From: Microbotryum silenes-acaulis
Taxonomy: Eukaryota; Basidiomycota; Microbotryomycetes; Microbotryales; Microbotryaceae
NCBI GenBank assembly: GCA_003665825.1
Contig: QPFY01000003.1
Location: 1,116,001 to 1,180,000 of the forward strand
Direction of reading: 5' to 3'
Length of the DNA: 64,000 nucleotides
A program made the translations under genes and the position numbers. The notes beneath the pieces were generated by a model that saw only the letters and a program-made list of their open reading frames with translations, was not told where the DNA came from and did no database searches. This document shows positions 19,802 to 31,349 of the stretch, one piece after another (position 1 is the first letter of the stretch; the number at the start of each line of letters is the position of its first letter).

Positions 19802-21369
19802 CTAGGCGATAGGTTCGACGGCTCTAGCTACTGCGGATTGGGAAGCAAGTGGGGCGTCGACGAAAGGCGCGGACTTGATGGGCTCTAGTACCTCCCCCAA
19901 CTCGGTCGGCTTCGTCGAAGCAGGTGCAAGCGTCCCGTCCACGCTTTGTGGTGTCGAAGACACGGCCAACTTGTCGACACCATTACTGAGGCCCTTGATC
20001 GACGCGTCGTCCTTCATCGTCGTCGTTGCGCTAACTGAACTTTCATCGACTTCCACCTTGCTCTCGACGTCTTTCTCTTCTCCCCCCTCAGGGACCTGAG
20101 CCCCTCGAATAATTAATTCACTAAGCCCACACAACCCCTTCCCGTACTTCCTCCATCGGTCCAAGTTCGCCGCCCGCCGTTCTTCGCACATTTTGGTCCA
20201 GGCGGGGAAGAAAGCCTCGTGGTTGTATTCGAGGTTGACTTCACCTCCGAACATGGATTGCAATTGAGAGGCGGGGATGAGATCCGTCGCGTCGGCGTCG
20301 CTGAGGAATCGGATCTTGTCCTTAGTTCGGGGATCGACGAAGGGTTTGACGAGCGTGTAGAATGGCCAGAAGAAGCTGGGGTGGCGCGTAGATTCGAAAT
20401 TTCGAGATTAGTCCGTGCAACTTCGACTCTGAAAATCGCCAAGAATCCTCACCCTGGTACATCAACACAGATAGCTCGTCCCAATCGCTCGCAGTAGTAG
20501 GTCTGCAAGATCTTGAGCACCTCCTTGGCCGTCCCCGGAGAGGTTGGTGGTGTCTTGACGTTGCGACTGGCGCCAAAGTCGATGCACAAGCACAACATCT
20601 CGGTCGGGGGGTTCGTTGCGGGCGCGAGGTCGAGCGTGCGTTCGAGACACCAGACAACGAACTCGATTTGGCGATGCGAGGTTTTAGTGTTTTGTCGATA
20701 CGGGTGCATGTACAAGATGGGTCTTGAAGCAAAGTCGTAGCCAAACTAGAGGAAGGAAGAAGCCAGAGTCAGACGCCGCTTGAGAAAATCTGGATACCAC
20801 ATCGTGGCACCCCACAAAACGACACGAAGCATCGAACCAACACTCACCGAAAGCTCCTTGCCCGTCTCTCCTTCATGCGACACCTGCTCAGCGGTCATGG
20901 AATCGATGCCGAATTCTCGTCGCCAAACCAAAATCTCCTCGGCGCGTTTGATCGCGGCGGGATAATTCCACTTGACGGCTCTCGCAACGCGTTGGAACTG
21001 TTCCCACGACCAATAGCACTTTTCCACATCCGAAAGCGGGACCGATTCGTTCGCGGACGAGGTCGGACTTGCTGAACTGGAAGTGGAAGTGGAATTTTGC
21101 TTTTCTCCTCCTTCTCCGCAGAAGGATCCGAACCATCCACGCGAGGGAGGTCTCCAAGCTTTGAGCGTGGTCGGAAGCCCGAAGCCGGGTTCATTGAAGC
21201 GTGCGATGAGCTTGTGGACGAACTCGGTCTGTTCCGATGTGAGCTCGTGAGGTGTCGGTGGCTTGGCATCGGAGTGAGGGTGGGCGATGGGAAGAATCGG
21301 TCCATCGGAAGGAGGGGATCCGGGAGCCGCCGAGTTGGACGGCTGAGATGGGGCTGACTCGGTCATCAT
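19802..21369 (-). CDS. Sec14-like CRAL-TRIO lipid-transfer protein
   Basis: Predicted phosphatidylinositol/phosphatidylcholine exchange protein of the Sec14 superfamily, acting in the cytosol or at Golgi/ER membranes. The start at 21369 (MMTESAPSQP) is followed by a Pro/Ser-rich stretch. Next comes a CRAL-TRIO N-terminal helical part (RVARAVKWNYPAAIKRAEEI, then WRREFGIDSMTAEQV). The lipid-binding part has FGYDFASRPILYMHPYRQN, MLCLCIDFGASRN, VLKILQTYYCERLGRAICVD and FFWPFYTLVKPFVDPRTKDK, the standard order of Sec14 motifs. Two introns are clear, before FGYDF and before FFWPF. About 110 Ser/Thr/Val-rich residues follow the domain with no recognisable fold. Which Sec14/Sfh/Csr paralogue it represents is not decided. 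Confidence 0.88.
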
Positions 21370-21919
21370 CGCTGGGAGGGAGTTATCGGCAAGCCGGCAC
21401 GGAAAGAGAGCGGAGCGCGAGCGCGGGTGGGTGTGGCAGGTAGTAGGAAGATCACGGAAATGTTTTAAAAAAAAAGGAGAGGGTAGCTTGAGACGTAGAA
21501 TCGACTGGAAGGTGAGACGGAAGGTGGCAGGCAGCGAAACAAGTCGAGTCGATGCCGAGCCTCCCCCCGATCGACGACGACGACGTGATGCGCGAGATGA
21601 CGGCTGCCAGGCGCCAGATCGCGAGCCGACGCCAACCTTCGCAGCGGCCGAGCCGAGGCGCATCGTCGCATCGTCACATTGCTTGGTAATCTGCCGGTCG
21701 GGGCTCGGGCACGGCGCGCGGGCCTGAGCCGTCTCCGAGATTCACCAGCGAGCCTGAGTACTAGCAATATAACGCTCCTTGGTACACGTTTCACACGGAG
21801 CTTCTCCTCCTGAAAATTTCGCTGAACGTAGAAGTGGCGGCTTGAAACACGACGTTTTGACTTTCCAATATGAGAGTCCTGCCGCATTCAGCACAGACGC
21901 GTGACGGCCTAGGGAGCCA
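21370..21919. other. 5' flank of Sec14-like gene, no gene seen
   Basis: About 550 bases between the Sec14-like start and the poly(A) end of the LINE fragment. The frames that cross it have no recognisable motif. It probably holds the Sec14-like promoter. Confidence 0.35.
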
Positions 21920-22930
21920 TTTTTTTTTTGGTATCAAGCCTGATTAGATTTCACATATTCGGTTATCTACGCAAAATCAATGTTTCTTGAAAAGGGGGGT
22001 TGAACTTACGTAAAGTCATAGCCACTAGATCCATGCAGCCCCCACACTCCTGAAACCACCAAAAGTGTGATTCCAATCATGTGAGCACCAACCACCCTTC
22101 CTATTCCACGGTGTTAAAGAATAGGCACAATCGAGAAAGAGAGAGAGGAGAGGGGAGGAAAGTCAGGAGAGAAAACTCAGAAATTCCGTACTCATGAAAA
22201 CGTCAAGTCACATCATCTGGTCCAGAAGCTCGCCGTCTGGCAGACGTCGAAGTCGGAATTTGAGATGCGAGCGGACTTCGCGAGTAAGAAAGTACGGGGT
22301 TGGTAGGGGAATTTGATCCTTGTGCTGATGCCATCGAGCAAGGTAGAGCTTGTTGAAAGCAATCGTAAGAACGACCCGAACGACGATGTAGGTCCGAGAG
22401 TCACGACTTCCGCCACGCACCCGAGGAAGGCCAAGCATGATCTGAGGAGAGTCAACTTCGCCAGGTTGGAAGTCACCTGCCTGGCCAAGTGCAACCCTCA
22501 GCAGCTGCAAGGTCAGGCGCCAGAACTCACGTGAATGGTCACATTCAAAGTAGAAGTGCATGAAGGTGTCTCGTTGGCCGCACTGTGGACACCGATCAGA
22601 TGCAGTGTGACCATGGTGATGTTGCAGAACGCATGTCGGCGTCGCCCCGAAGATCAGCTTCCAGTGAACGTCCTTTTCGACCGCTGTTGCCCATTGACTG
22701 TCGAGCCAGATCCAGAACTGTTGCTTCTGTGACTTTGTGAGATCTGTTGGCCACTTGAGTCGAGAGCCGTCGTCCAGCGAGGGATAGCGGGCCTCATTGA
22801 TGAAGTGCCGCAGAGCTTTGATCGTAAAAGGACGGGTCGCGCCAAGGAACGTGTAGGTGCAGGGTCGTAGGAAGTAGCAGTCGCCAATGGCGGTCCGGAC
22901 GGCACATGCCACAGGCGAAGAGGGGGTCCA
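21920..22930 (-). mobile_element. 5'-truncated LINE retrotransposon, 3' end with poly(A)
   Basis: The minus-strand frame 22208-22912 ends a reverse-transcriptase polyprotein. It has LIFGATPTCVLQHHHGHTA then CPQCGQRDTFMHFYFECDH, the zinc-binding region (zf-RVT) that follows RT in many LINEs, and REFWRLTLQLL. Upstream RT and endonuclease domains are absent, so the copy is 5'-truncated. The 3' untranslated part ends in a T-run on the plus strand at 21920-21929, which is a ten-base A-tail on the element's strand. The last 50 bases before the tail (21931-21980) recur identically at 38619-38668. I could not find a clear target-site duplication for this copy. The 5' border is approximate. Confidence 0.85.
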
Positions 22931-23005
22931 AGCTCAAACTGGAGCACAGCTGAGGACATCCGTTTGTTGCCTTTCGCTCCCTTCCCAACGCTGAGGGCCA
23001 ACAAG

Positions 23006-24113
23006 ATGGCGACGTCGGCCTCCTCCTCGTCATCTCGGTCATCGCGGTCATCGAACAGCGAGAATGAACACGACGCTTCTCAAGATCAAGACCCTACAGC
23101 GGCTGCCCAACGACTGAAGCTGCTCGACGCATACCTGCTCAACTCGTCCCTCTTTGACCTTGAACCCGTCGTCGTCGAGCCCACGAAAGCGCTCGAACCG
23201 ATCAAGGCCAAACACGAGCAAAAGGATGAGCTTCAGCCTGAATGCTCAGTCGGTAAGGCTGAGGTGCCCCACCCGGCCTGAACTGGAGAGGACGGCCTCT
23301 CACTTCGCAGACGAACTCACCCCCGTCCTCACTCGCTTTTACACGCCCTGCAGTATTCCGTCTCTTCAGTTCAGCCGCACCGACCAGAATCGTTCTTCAA
23401 GAAGCCGAAGAGCGTTGGCCGACCGTAGCCGATCCGAGGATCAGGTTCGTTTTTCCCACAGCCCCGTCAAGATCCGAGCTGATTCCCACAATCACGATGC
23501 GAAACAGAACCGTCGAAGATGAATCCAAAGCCGTATACAAAGCTCGACAAAAGGCTATCAAGTGCGTTTGTATCCCGGGATCGACGATATTGGAAGCAAA
23601 GACGATTTGGGTCAGTCTTCGCCAGACGAATTACTCGCCCCCAGCTTTCTCTCCTCTTTCTGACACCCTTAATCTTCCTCTTTTTTGATCACTATCAAGG
23701 GTCCTCTCCACCCCGAACGAGTGACCCATCGTCGACTCGTTCGAGCACCCAACTCAACCTCCGACGGATTGCCCCGCGTAGCTTACTTCGACTACCGCCT
23801 CGACACCACCCTTCCCGCACCCACTGCCGAACCACCTAAAGATCCGAGCAAACTGGCCAAATCGACAAAGCCGATCAATCATCGTGGCTTGAAGAGAAGG
23901 GGTTTGAGATGTGATCTTAAGATGAGGTTGTTGGTCAAGCCGATTTTGAAGGAGGATAAAGGGATTCGCAAGTTACCGAAACGAAAGGCGGTCAAAATGG
24001 GCGAGGCGAAGAAGGAACTAGATACGAAAGAGGCTCCTCCTTCGGGTTGGACATCGCTGGGTCGGAAAAGACTGTCCAAGAAGAGGAGGGCGAAGAAGGC
24101 CAAAGCTGGCTAG
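23006..24113 (+). CDS. lysine-rich protein of unknown function
   Basis: I do not recognise this protein. The start at 23006 gives MATSASSSSSRSS and an acidic/Ser tract, then AAQRLKLLDAYLLNSSLFDL. One intron follows the CS-V-G region (donor near 23254, acceptor near 23310). A middle exon reads PTRIVLQEAEERWPTVADPR, then IPTITMRNRTVEDESKAVYK and ILEAKTIW. The last intron ends at about 23699, and the C-terminal exon gives GPLHPERVTHRRLVRAP, VAYFDYRLDTT and a strongly basic tail (KRKAVKMGEAKKELD, LGRKRLSKKRRAKKAKAG). Such a tail suits a nucleolar or RNA-binding protein, but that is only inference. A 3' splice site near 23365 is uncertain. The start lies within about 100 bases of the truncated LINE. 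Confidence 0.6.
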
Positions 24114-24254
24114 AGCATCAGGCAAGCCTACTTCAGGTCCGATCGGATTCACCTTCCCCCTTCACATTTCGCGCGTAGTTATTCCATTGTTGTTGTAAAC
24201 ATCATATTATCCAAGGCCAGATCCAATAGACTTTGGCTGCAAATTGTTACAATA

Positions 24255-25811
24255 TCAAAGATGCAACCTCTTCCATTCCCGCGCCAACGCCTCATAACAG
24301 AACTTGACCTGAGCGACGGTCTGCACCATCGTACAGCGTCGATCCCTTAGATGATCGATCGTCTCGCCGACGTAGTCACGATCTAGAGCTTTCACGGGAG
24401 GAGGGATGGGATAAGTCGAGCCTAAGGGGTGTGATCGAGAGGAGGTGGTGGTGGAATTGATTGGGGATGCTCGAAACGAGTTTTCGAGGAAGGGGAGTAA
24501 AGAGGCAAGGGTGATGTAGGTCCCTGTTCGACCTACGCCAGCGGAACAGTGCACCAAGATTGGAGGTACTTCTTCTCTTGCGGATGTGGAAGCGTCGTTG
24601 ATGTCGAATGTTGAGCGGATGAATTTGATGAGGTGGTCCGAGTCCTCGGGGACACCTGATTGAACGATGGCGAGAGCAAACTCAGTTGACCGCGCCGAAA
24701 CAACTCGGCACATCTCACATATACGTCTAACGTACCATGATCACACCACCCACGATACTCCAAATGCGTCACCGGATGCCCCTCCTCCTCCTTCTGCCCT
24801 CTCCTCCCAACCCTCAACGCGGACTCTCGGCTCCCGTCCGCCCTCTCTATCTTACCCTCCAAACGAACCCAAACATCCTCCGGTCCTTCCCCTTCATTCT
24901 CCGCTTCATCAGGTTGGAGACACCATGTTTCGCCTATGGTATTGGGGAAATACGGATGACATTTCTGCCGCCGTTGTTCGACCAAGGGGGTCAATTGGAC
25001 GATCGTCTTTATCCGCGGTAAAGGAGGGACGGCATTTCGGGTGGATTCGAGCGAGATGGGTGGAGTGAGGAGCATCGAGATGAAAGCGTGGAGCGTGCTC
25101 TGGATCGGCGCCTGCACAGGGTAGCCGCCAAGGGTAGAATGATGTCATTGATAAGCACCGCCTCTCGAGTCGGGGACCCCCATGTGGGGCTCAACTGGAG
25201 TGAAACAGGAGGCGCATCACCCCGAACTGACCTGAGCGGCAACCCACCACCGCCTACGATGTGCAGTTCCTCCCTTTGGTGGAAGGAGACCCAAGTCCGG
25301 TTCTTGAACCAGTGAAGCATTGACATAACCCCGGTCTGCCGAGGTGTCCGCAGCAACGGATGCGGAGCCTGCACTTCGATCAGCGCCGAGAGGCAGTATT
25401 ATCCGAGTCGGGTTATAGCAAATTATATCCCGATCTACGTCAAGTATAATGATTGAGTATGCAGGATCAGTAGATCCATCCCTGTCCAAGAGTGAGCCCA
25501 TGTCACGACTCCTTTCCCGTAAACCTACATCGATTCTTATCTTGATTCCTTTCCTCCAAACCCGCACTCGTACTGAACATAATCCCCTCTACCCCATCCC
25601 CTTCCTCACCCAACGAAGTATCCTCTTCCTCCGCCTCTTTTAATCGTTGTTGTCTTCGTTGCAATTGAGCATAGGCGAGGTGCTGGGCTATGCGCGATCG
25701 ATTCCGTTCGCGATCGCTGAGAAGTCGCGCGATGCTTTCGAATGCGGCCGGGGAAGAGAGAGGGATGCGCAGAGCGGCTGGGAGGCTGGACGTCGACGAG
25801 GAGAGGCTCAT
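24255..25811 (-). CDS. protein tyrosine phosphatase, classical cysteine type
   Basis: Dephosphorylates phosphotyrosine through a cysteinyl-phosphate intermediate. The start at 25811 gives MSLSSSTSSLPAALRIPLSS, then a helical region RNRSRIAQHLAYAQLQRRQQ. After introns come NPTRIILPLG, DRGYVNASLVQEPD, IKTIVQLTPLVEQRRQKCHP, THLEYRGWCDHG-VPEDSDHL and the P-loop HCSAGVGRTGTY, then CTMVQTVAQVKFCYEALARE (Q-loop region). This is the motif order of a full classical PTP domain. Three to four introns are needed. The WPD loop reads WCD here: the general-acid Asp is kept but the Pro is Cys. Fungal counterparts act on MAP kinases, but the target cannot be read from sequence. Confidence 0.88.
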
Positions 25812-26124
25812 TTCGTAGTTATGGGTATGTGTAGTGCAATACTTAGTGTCGCGTGACGTGTTTAGCCACGATGAGACCGCAAGCTGAGCCAGGCCTGAAG
25901 CGCGTCGGCGACCCGGCTATGATCCTCGGCGTGACGTAAGACATTCACCTGTCTCAGTAAATACTGTAGTAAGTCACACTGTAAAATGACAAGTTGGGGA
26001 CTACAATGAAACACTTTTGCAGCTAGAATTAGGAGAACAGGAAGATGCAGAAGAAGAAGGAGGAACCAAGGATGAGAATATGTTACATATGTCGACGGAG
26101 GCAGACAGTGAGTTAATCCTCAGC
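25812..26124. other. intergenic, phosphatase promoter and esterase 3' end
   Basis: About 310 bases with no reading frame of note. It should hold the promoter of the phosphatase gene and the 3' end of the esterase transcript. Confidence 0.35.
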
Positions 26125-28473
26125 TCAAGTGGAGTCCACCACAAAAACACCAGGAGTTCGATCATCAATATCTCTGCCTCGCCCTTCATCAGGTAAATCC
26201 ATTAAATCCGGGTGAATCGCCCATGAAGGAAGGCGCTCGCTTGCGGTGGGGCATGCTCGTATTTGTCGATCAGAGAGCGGCGCAGATGTACTTCCACTCG
26301 CCGCCGCCGCATTTAAAGTATCTTGCCGTTCCTTCTCCAACCTGACCAGTAGCTCCGCCTCATCTGGCGACATGACGGGGGCGTCTTGACCCTCCTTGGC
26401 CCCGAGGGAAGCGATCGACGAAGCAACCGAGGCCCCGTTAACGGGTGGTGTCGTATGCCCTCCTCTTGAAGAACTGATTACCTTCGTCACGTGCCTCGGC
26501 CCAGTCGTCTCGTATTCCTCCAACAGGTGCCTCAGATCGGGATGCGACGATGATCGACTGTGCAGCGAGCTCATCGTTCGAATCGGCGGGCGAGGTCTTG
26601 TGCTCGATTCGTTCGCGTCGTTCCCGTCCGCGCTCGGGGTGAGGTTGAGGTTGCTCATGCCGAGGTTGCGAGCAGAAGTGTAGGCTCGCAGGGAAGGTCT
26701 CGGTTGCGCGCCGTTTACATTCGTGCTTGTGGAAACTTCGGACGGTGTCAGATCCATATCAACGCTCGTCGGGTCGGATGCCCCTGCATCAGCCGCAGAC
26801 GGAGAAGCGGTTCCCTCGGGTGTCGAGTTGCCCCACAGCCTCTCACTGTCCGATTCGTCGCTCTCGACCTCGTCCGGCTCGGGGTGCAGCTGGCTATGCC
26901 CTGTGGTTGGACTTGGCGATGCAGGCAAAGAGGTTGCATTCGCGTGTCCTCGCTCGTCAACCTGATGCGCATCCGCTGCGATGTCGCGATCGATCTGGCC
27001 AAAATCGACATTCTTGGCCTGTTTCAACAGCGGCAGCTTGTGCTTGACGAAATGCCGTTGACTTTGGAACGCCTTGCGCGATGCCTCGAGGAATAAGAAC
27101 GCCTGGAAGACGTGCACACAGTCTTCAAAGATCTCGTGTTCGACCGCGACACCGGCGAGAGAGGCCTTGTGCGCCAAGAGCGTGATCTCGTCGCGCAGGA
27201 CCTCGGCGTCGCCGGCCTGGATGAGCAGCGGCGGTAATCGATCGAAGTCACCGAATAACGGAGAGACATAAGGGTGCGTCAGGTATTCTGTATGGCTTGA
27301 AATAGTCAGTGATTGCACTCGAAGTGAAGACAGTGCGCGGGAACAGCAAGACTGACTAAGAATTCCCTCGGCGCCGAGGAGACATTTGACGGGATTGAGC
27401 GCATCGTCGGTCTTTGGGGAGGGCAGATAATCGAACGAGCGATTCGTCGTCCAACTCTCGCACGACATGGTCAAGTCGACCCAAGGGCTCATCAGGATCC
27501 CACCCGAAGGTAAAGGATACCCTTCGTCACGCAGGTACATCATCAGGGCCAGCGATAGTCCTCCACCGGCTGAGTCACCGACGACCAGGATGTTTTCAGG
27601 TGGGATCTTGAGGTCGATGATCAACCGCATGTAAGCCGAGACGGCGTCGTGGAGTTGGCCGGGGAAGCGCGTCTCGGGTGCGAGTCGATAATTGATGGCG
27701 AACACTCGCGATTCGAGGTACCGCGAGCAAGAGATGGTCAGGAAGCGATGACTTTCAGCGCTCATGATGTAATAGGCGCCGCCGTGAAGATACAGGATCA
27801 CGCGCGCGTCCTGGTCGACCGATTTCTTGACCGTGTATTCGGTCTGCATGCGCCGCCACAAACGCTTGTTAATGACCCATTCACCCGTGATCATGCGTTT
27901 CCCGTCCTCGGCTGCATCAGCTTCGGCGAGGAACCCTCTTAGGTTGCGACGCTTGACGCGGAATGAGATGGGTGTTACGATTCCGTCTTTCGGCGTCGGC
28001 AATAAAGGTGCTAGGTTGACAACGTCCCTGTGTGAAGGCAGTTCGCATAAGTAATGGATCAAGTTGATTTATCAACGGAAATTAAGCTCACCTCAGGCGA
28101 GAAAGTGACGAGAGATGCGAGTAAGCGGCAACCTCGCGCAAGAGCGCCGTGAAAAGCGTCAACTCGATGCCCCACGATGGCTTCGGCGGTCCATAAAGGT
28201 GATGGTTGATGAAGGCTTTCGTTAAAGACGTGCCTAGTAATCAGTTCGAGCATAATGATGTCAGTCTTGGAATAGACATCCACGAACTTTCATAAGGGAA
28301 GAGAGGGGCAAATGCTGACCTTGTACGGCGAGGAAGGGAAGATACTGCCACAACTTGGTCAACGTCATGGGCTCCTGTTCGCGCTGGGGGATATGCGGGT
28401 CCGTACGGGCTTGAGGGGGTAGTTCGTGGCTTTTATTGAAGGGCTCGAGCAAGGTCGCCCAGGTTGCGGCCAT
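26125..28473 (-). CDS. alpha/beta-hydrolase esterase (hormone-sensitive-lipase family) with long tail
   Basis: Carboxylesterase/lipase of the HSL (GDSAG) family. The start at 28473 gives MAATWATLLEPFNKSHEL. Exon 2 (about 28085-28232) is read in the frame TSLTKAFINHHLYGPPKPSW; a large exon follows from about 28030. The oxyanion motif is YLHGGAYYIMSAESHR, the nucleophile VVGDSAGGGLSLAL, the acid QAGDAEVLRDE and the histidine DCVHVFQAFLF, so the triad is complete. One intron interrupts the domain (about 27290-27365). After the domain come about 270 Ser/Thr/Asp-rich residues, ending PGVFVVDST, with no fold I can name. HSL esterases lacking such a tail are typically 300-400 residues. The substrate is unknown. 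Confidence 0.88.
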
Positions 28474-28594
28474 GCTCGCGTTCCCTTGCTGGCCTCGTCG
28501 ATTCGGATCTTGACTATGGGCAGCAGTGAGCACGTGACGGCGGGGGCCGGGCAGGTTACCAAATCGGGAGGGGTGTGAGTTAGTTTCGGCGTGA

Positions 28595-29164
28595 TCAGAG
28601 CGTCGCGCAAAGTTTGTAAAACTCCTTCGTCTTTTGTCCGTAGCTCGACTCTTTTTCGTGCAATTTGACAAACTGATCGTCGGTCGCTACGCGGGCCTCG
28701 ATGATCTTGCTCACCTCAACCCCACGCTTTTTCGATGTGTCTCAATCGACTTGCGCGTGATTGGAACCCGCCTTCGCCCGGGCCTGCGGCGACTGGGCAG
28801 TCCGCGTGGGGCGCTCGGCGCTCGGTAGGCTCAAACAAGCCCGAGGATCGGCTGAGCGCCAGCGGCGAACGAAAGCCTCCGCAACGACGCAAAAAGCCAA
28901 GACGATAACAAGAACGATGAAAGGGGTTGACACTAACCTGGTAGATACAGAGGCTCGTCGACTTCGAGTGGTGCCGTGGGAAACGGCTTGAACGCCGTTG
29001 AGCTCATTGGCCGTGGACGCGCCAATGGAGCGACGCTGTCCCCGTCGCTGCTGTCCCTGTGTCGACGCGATCGGATCATCGGGCGCCTCATCGACGGCGC
29101 TTGATCCCGTCGCCGGCAGCGTCGAACCTCCTCCGTTCGTGGATGAGAAGGGCCACCAGACCAT
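28595..29164 (-). CDS. small hypothetical protein, gene model uncertain
   Basis: The frame from 29164 (MVWWPFSSTNGGGSTLP) runs through a Gln/Arg/Ala-rich part. It either continues to STPFIVLVIVLAFCVVAEAF, a possible membrane span, or splices at about 28938. Downstream, in another frame, SKIIEARVATDDQFVKLHEK and TKEFYKLCATL end at 28595 and look protein-like. An alternative frame of exon 1 gives AFKPFPTAPLEVDEPLYLP. I cannot choose a single model and do not recognise the family. The short WWPF start is reminiscent of small mitochondrial proteins, but that is a weak hint. Confidence 0.35.
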
Positions 29165-31349
29165 CTTCGATCAAGACTGGGATCCACTTGACTACGTGTG
29201 AGCGGACAAGCGTTGGCGAGGCGAGCGAGACAAGCTGGATGGGGGACTTCGGCTTGTCCTCCGCGTCAACGTGACCGCCGGCTTTCCCGAAGTAGCAGGA
29301 AGGTCGGACAGGTTTCTCAAACGAATGAGACCTTCCAAAGAAGAAAAAGAAGAAAGAGGAGTCGAGAGTCGAAGAAGACGGCGTCGGCGACTCGGGTCGA
29401 AGGAGGTGGTGGAGGTGGGGGTAACAAGGCAAGATGGAAGTGAGCGGTATGTATCCGAGATAACTCGTCGCGGTCGTCGGCCTCTCGGGAATGACGACGT
29501 CAGCTGCTGGCGACGGACATTCAACGGGCCGCCGACTCGGAGGCGAGTCTCTTGCGCGACAATATCGAATGGGATCGACGATGACCAAGCTGGAAACACA
29601 AGAATTAGATCACATGACTTGGAGTCGCGGCATAGTTCTCGAACTCCGACCCCGGACCCAGCCCCCAACTTGAAGAAATTCCGGCCCCGACTCATTCGGC
29701 GACAAAAGACAACCGAGGACTAGCAACTGGCTGCCGCGTCACTGACTCGCCCCCCACCACCACACACTGTTGCAGAAGCTTAGGGTTCAATTTGGGGGCA
29801 TTCGGTTCAACCCTCGGTTCTCACACTTCTTGTCCCCAAGTCGGATTCGTCGGCTAACAGGTGCTCAGCTTCCGAAGCTCGTTCTGGGATCCGCCAAGTC
29901 CATGAACACCTGAGTAGCCGGGATGTCTCGCCGTGGAGACCGAGCTCCGAGTTCTGCAACTTGAACCCTATCTGAAGCAACCAATCGATCCTGGGTTGTA
30001 CAAAGGTGACAACACCCACATAGTTATCCGGCGTACAGGTGACATGAGGGCTGACTTCGACCGTCAGGCATCGACCAGTCAGGCAAATTGGTGGAAGGTC
30101 GGACAGAGCCCCTTTCTTCCTCCTCGCGGGCGGAGGGCAGCACCCGGCGTTGCGGCGCTAGAGCATCCTTTATGCCACTTGGGGATTACCTGTAAAGTAT
30201 CTATCCTCTTGATGAACCCTTTCCAGCTCCAACCTATGTTCTTCTGGGTTCTCGTAGGGAGGCAATGGTCGCTCTCGCTCGTCGTCCCCGGCTTGGCCGT
30301 TCGCGTTTCGATGCGGATGAGATCGAACCTCTGGACAGTCTGAAGCATAAAACTCGCAAGTTTGGCCAGCTACAACTGAATTGTTCTCAAGAGGCTGCAG
30401 TGAGCGGGCGGCCTTGCACTACGGGCATTCGACGAACCGCCGGCAAGTCAAACAGCCTGGCGGACTCATCCATGTCTCGCTATTGCTAATGTCTGATCCA
30501 AAGCCAAATCAGTGACGACGAAAAAGCATATTTTGGCCTGGAAGGGAAGCTAACTTGCCGACTACCAAGGAAGTGAGATCAGTATTCCTCCCTGATCCGG
30601 TGTACTATAAATGCGCGTGCGCTCAGACACCCATACCATCGCGACCACACGCCGGGCCGCACGCAGGCTTGGATCATCGCGATCGTCAAGACCACATGTC
30701 GTGGATTCGCCACAGGTTGGGACTGCGCCTTTTGATCACGATAGTCAAATCCCATTGTACGCGTGATCACCGAGGTCAAGTATGCACCGAGCGCAAGAAT
30801 GGAGACGAGGGAGCGAGCCAAACTTACCCACTCGAGGAGGTGAAGCGAGTCGGCCGCGTGAACGAAACGGGGGCTCCCGGTATACCTCGGTTTAGGACGA
30901 GGGTTCGGAGGTAGCAGAGAGAAAGAGCAGAGAGAAAGAGAAGGGAGGGAGAGCTCTGCACATACTCGCTCGGTGGCTCATATCGGAAGTGATCAGCTCA
31001 GAAGGTCCGGAAGTGTATGTCAACGGTTTAATCTCGTGACGCGTGCATATATCCACTTCCTCGGGAAGAGATGTATCATCTGGGGGCTCATATTCACGAT
31101 CGAAGCTACGCCGGGGCGAAGCAGGTCATGGAGCAGCATGGCACACGAAGACATTCTGCGGTAGGCTAGGGTCGCGCTTGCAATGTCGCTTCGATCGAAG
31201 CCGATATCTCAGTATGACGACCAAAGCCGCCGGATGCAGGTAAAAGTGTTTTTTACAACAGCAGATTGAGATACGATGCATAGCCAGTTGATCAAATACC
31301 GCCTATCGTCGAGAAGATCAGAATACCCATCAGCGCCCAAGCGCTTCCC
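29165..31349. other. 2.2-kb stretch without a recognisable gene
   Basis: Several frames of 60-170 codons occur on both strands (for example 29271-29723 plus and 29192-29695 minus), but they are Arg/Ser-rich mirror frames with no known motif. The composition near 29290-29420 is purine-rich (GAAGAAAAAGAAGAAAG-like). The remaining 1.6 kb shows no repeat, RNA gene or mobile-element motif that I can identify. It must include the 3' end of the membrane-protein gene and upstream control sequence of the small gene. Confidence 0.35.

Noticed and set aside
22208..22912. Minus-strand frame as an independent host gene
   Set aside because: The zf-RVT motif, the A-tail and the shared 3' terminus show it is the end of a LINE, not a host gene.
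29271..29723. 150-codon plus-strand frame upstream of the small hypothetical gene
   Set aside because: Arg/Glu-rich simple sequence with no motif, overlapped by an equally long minus frame; no reason to prefer either.
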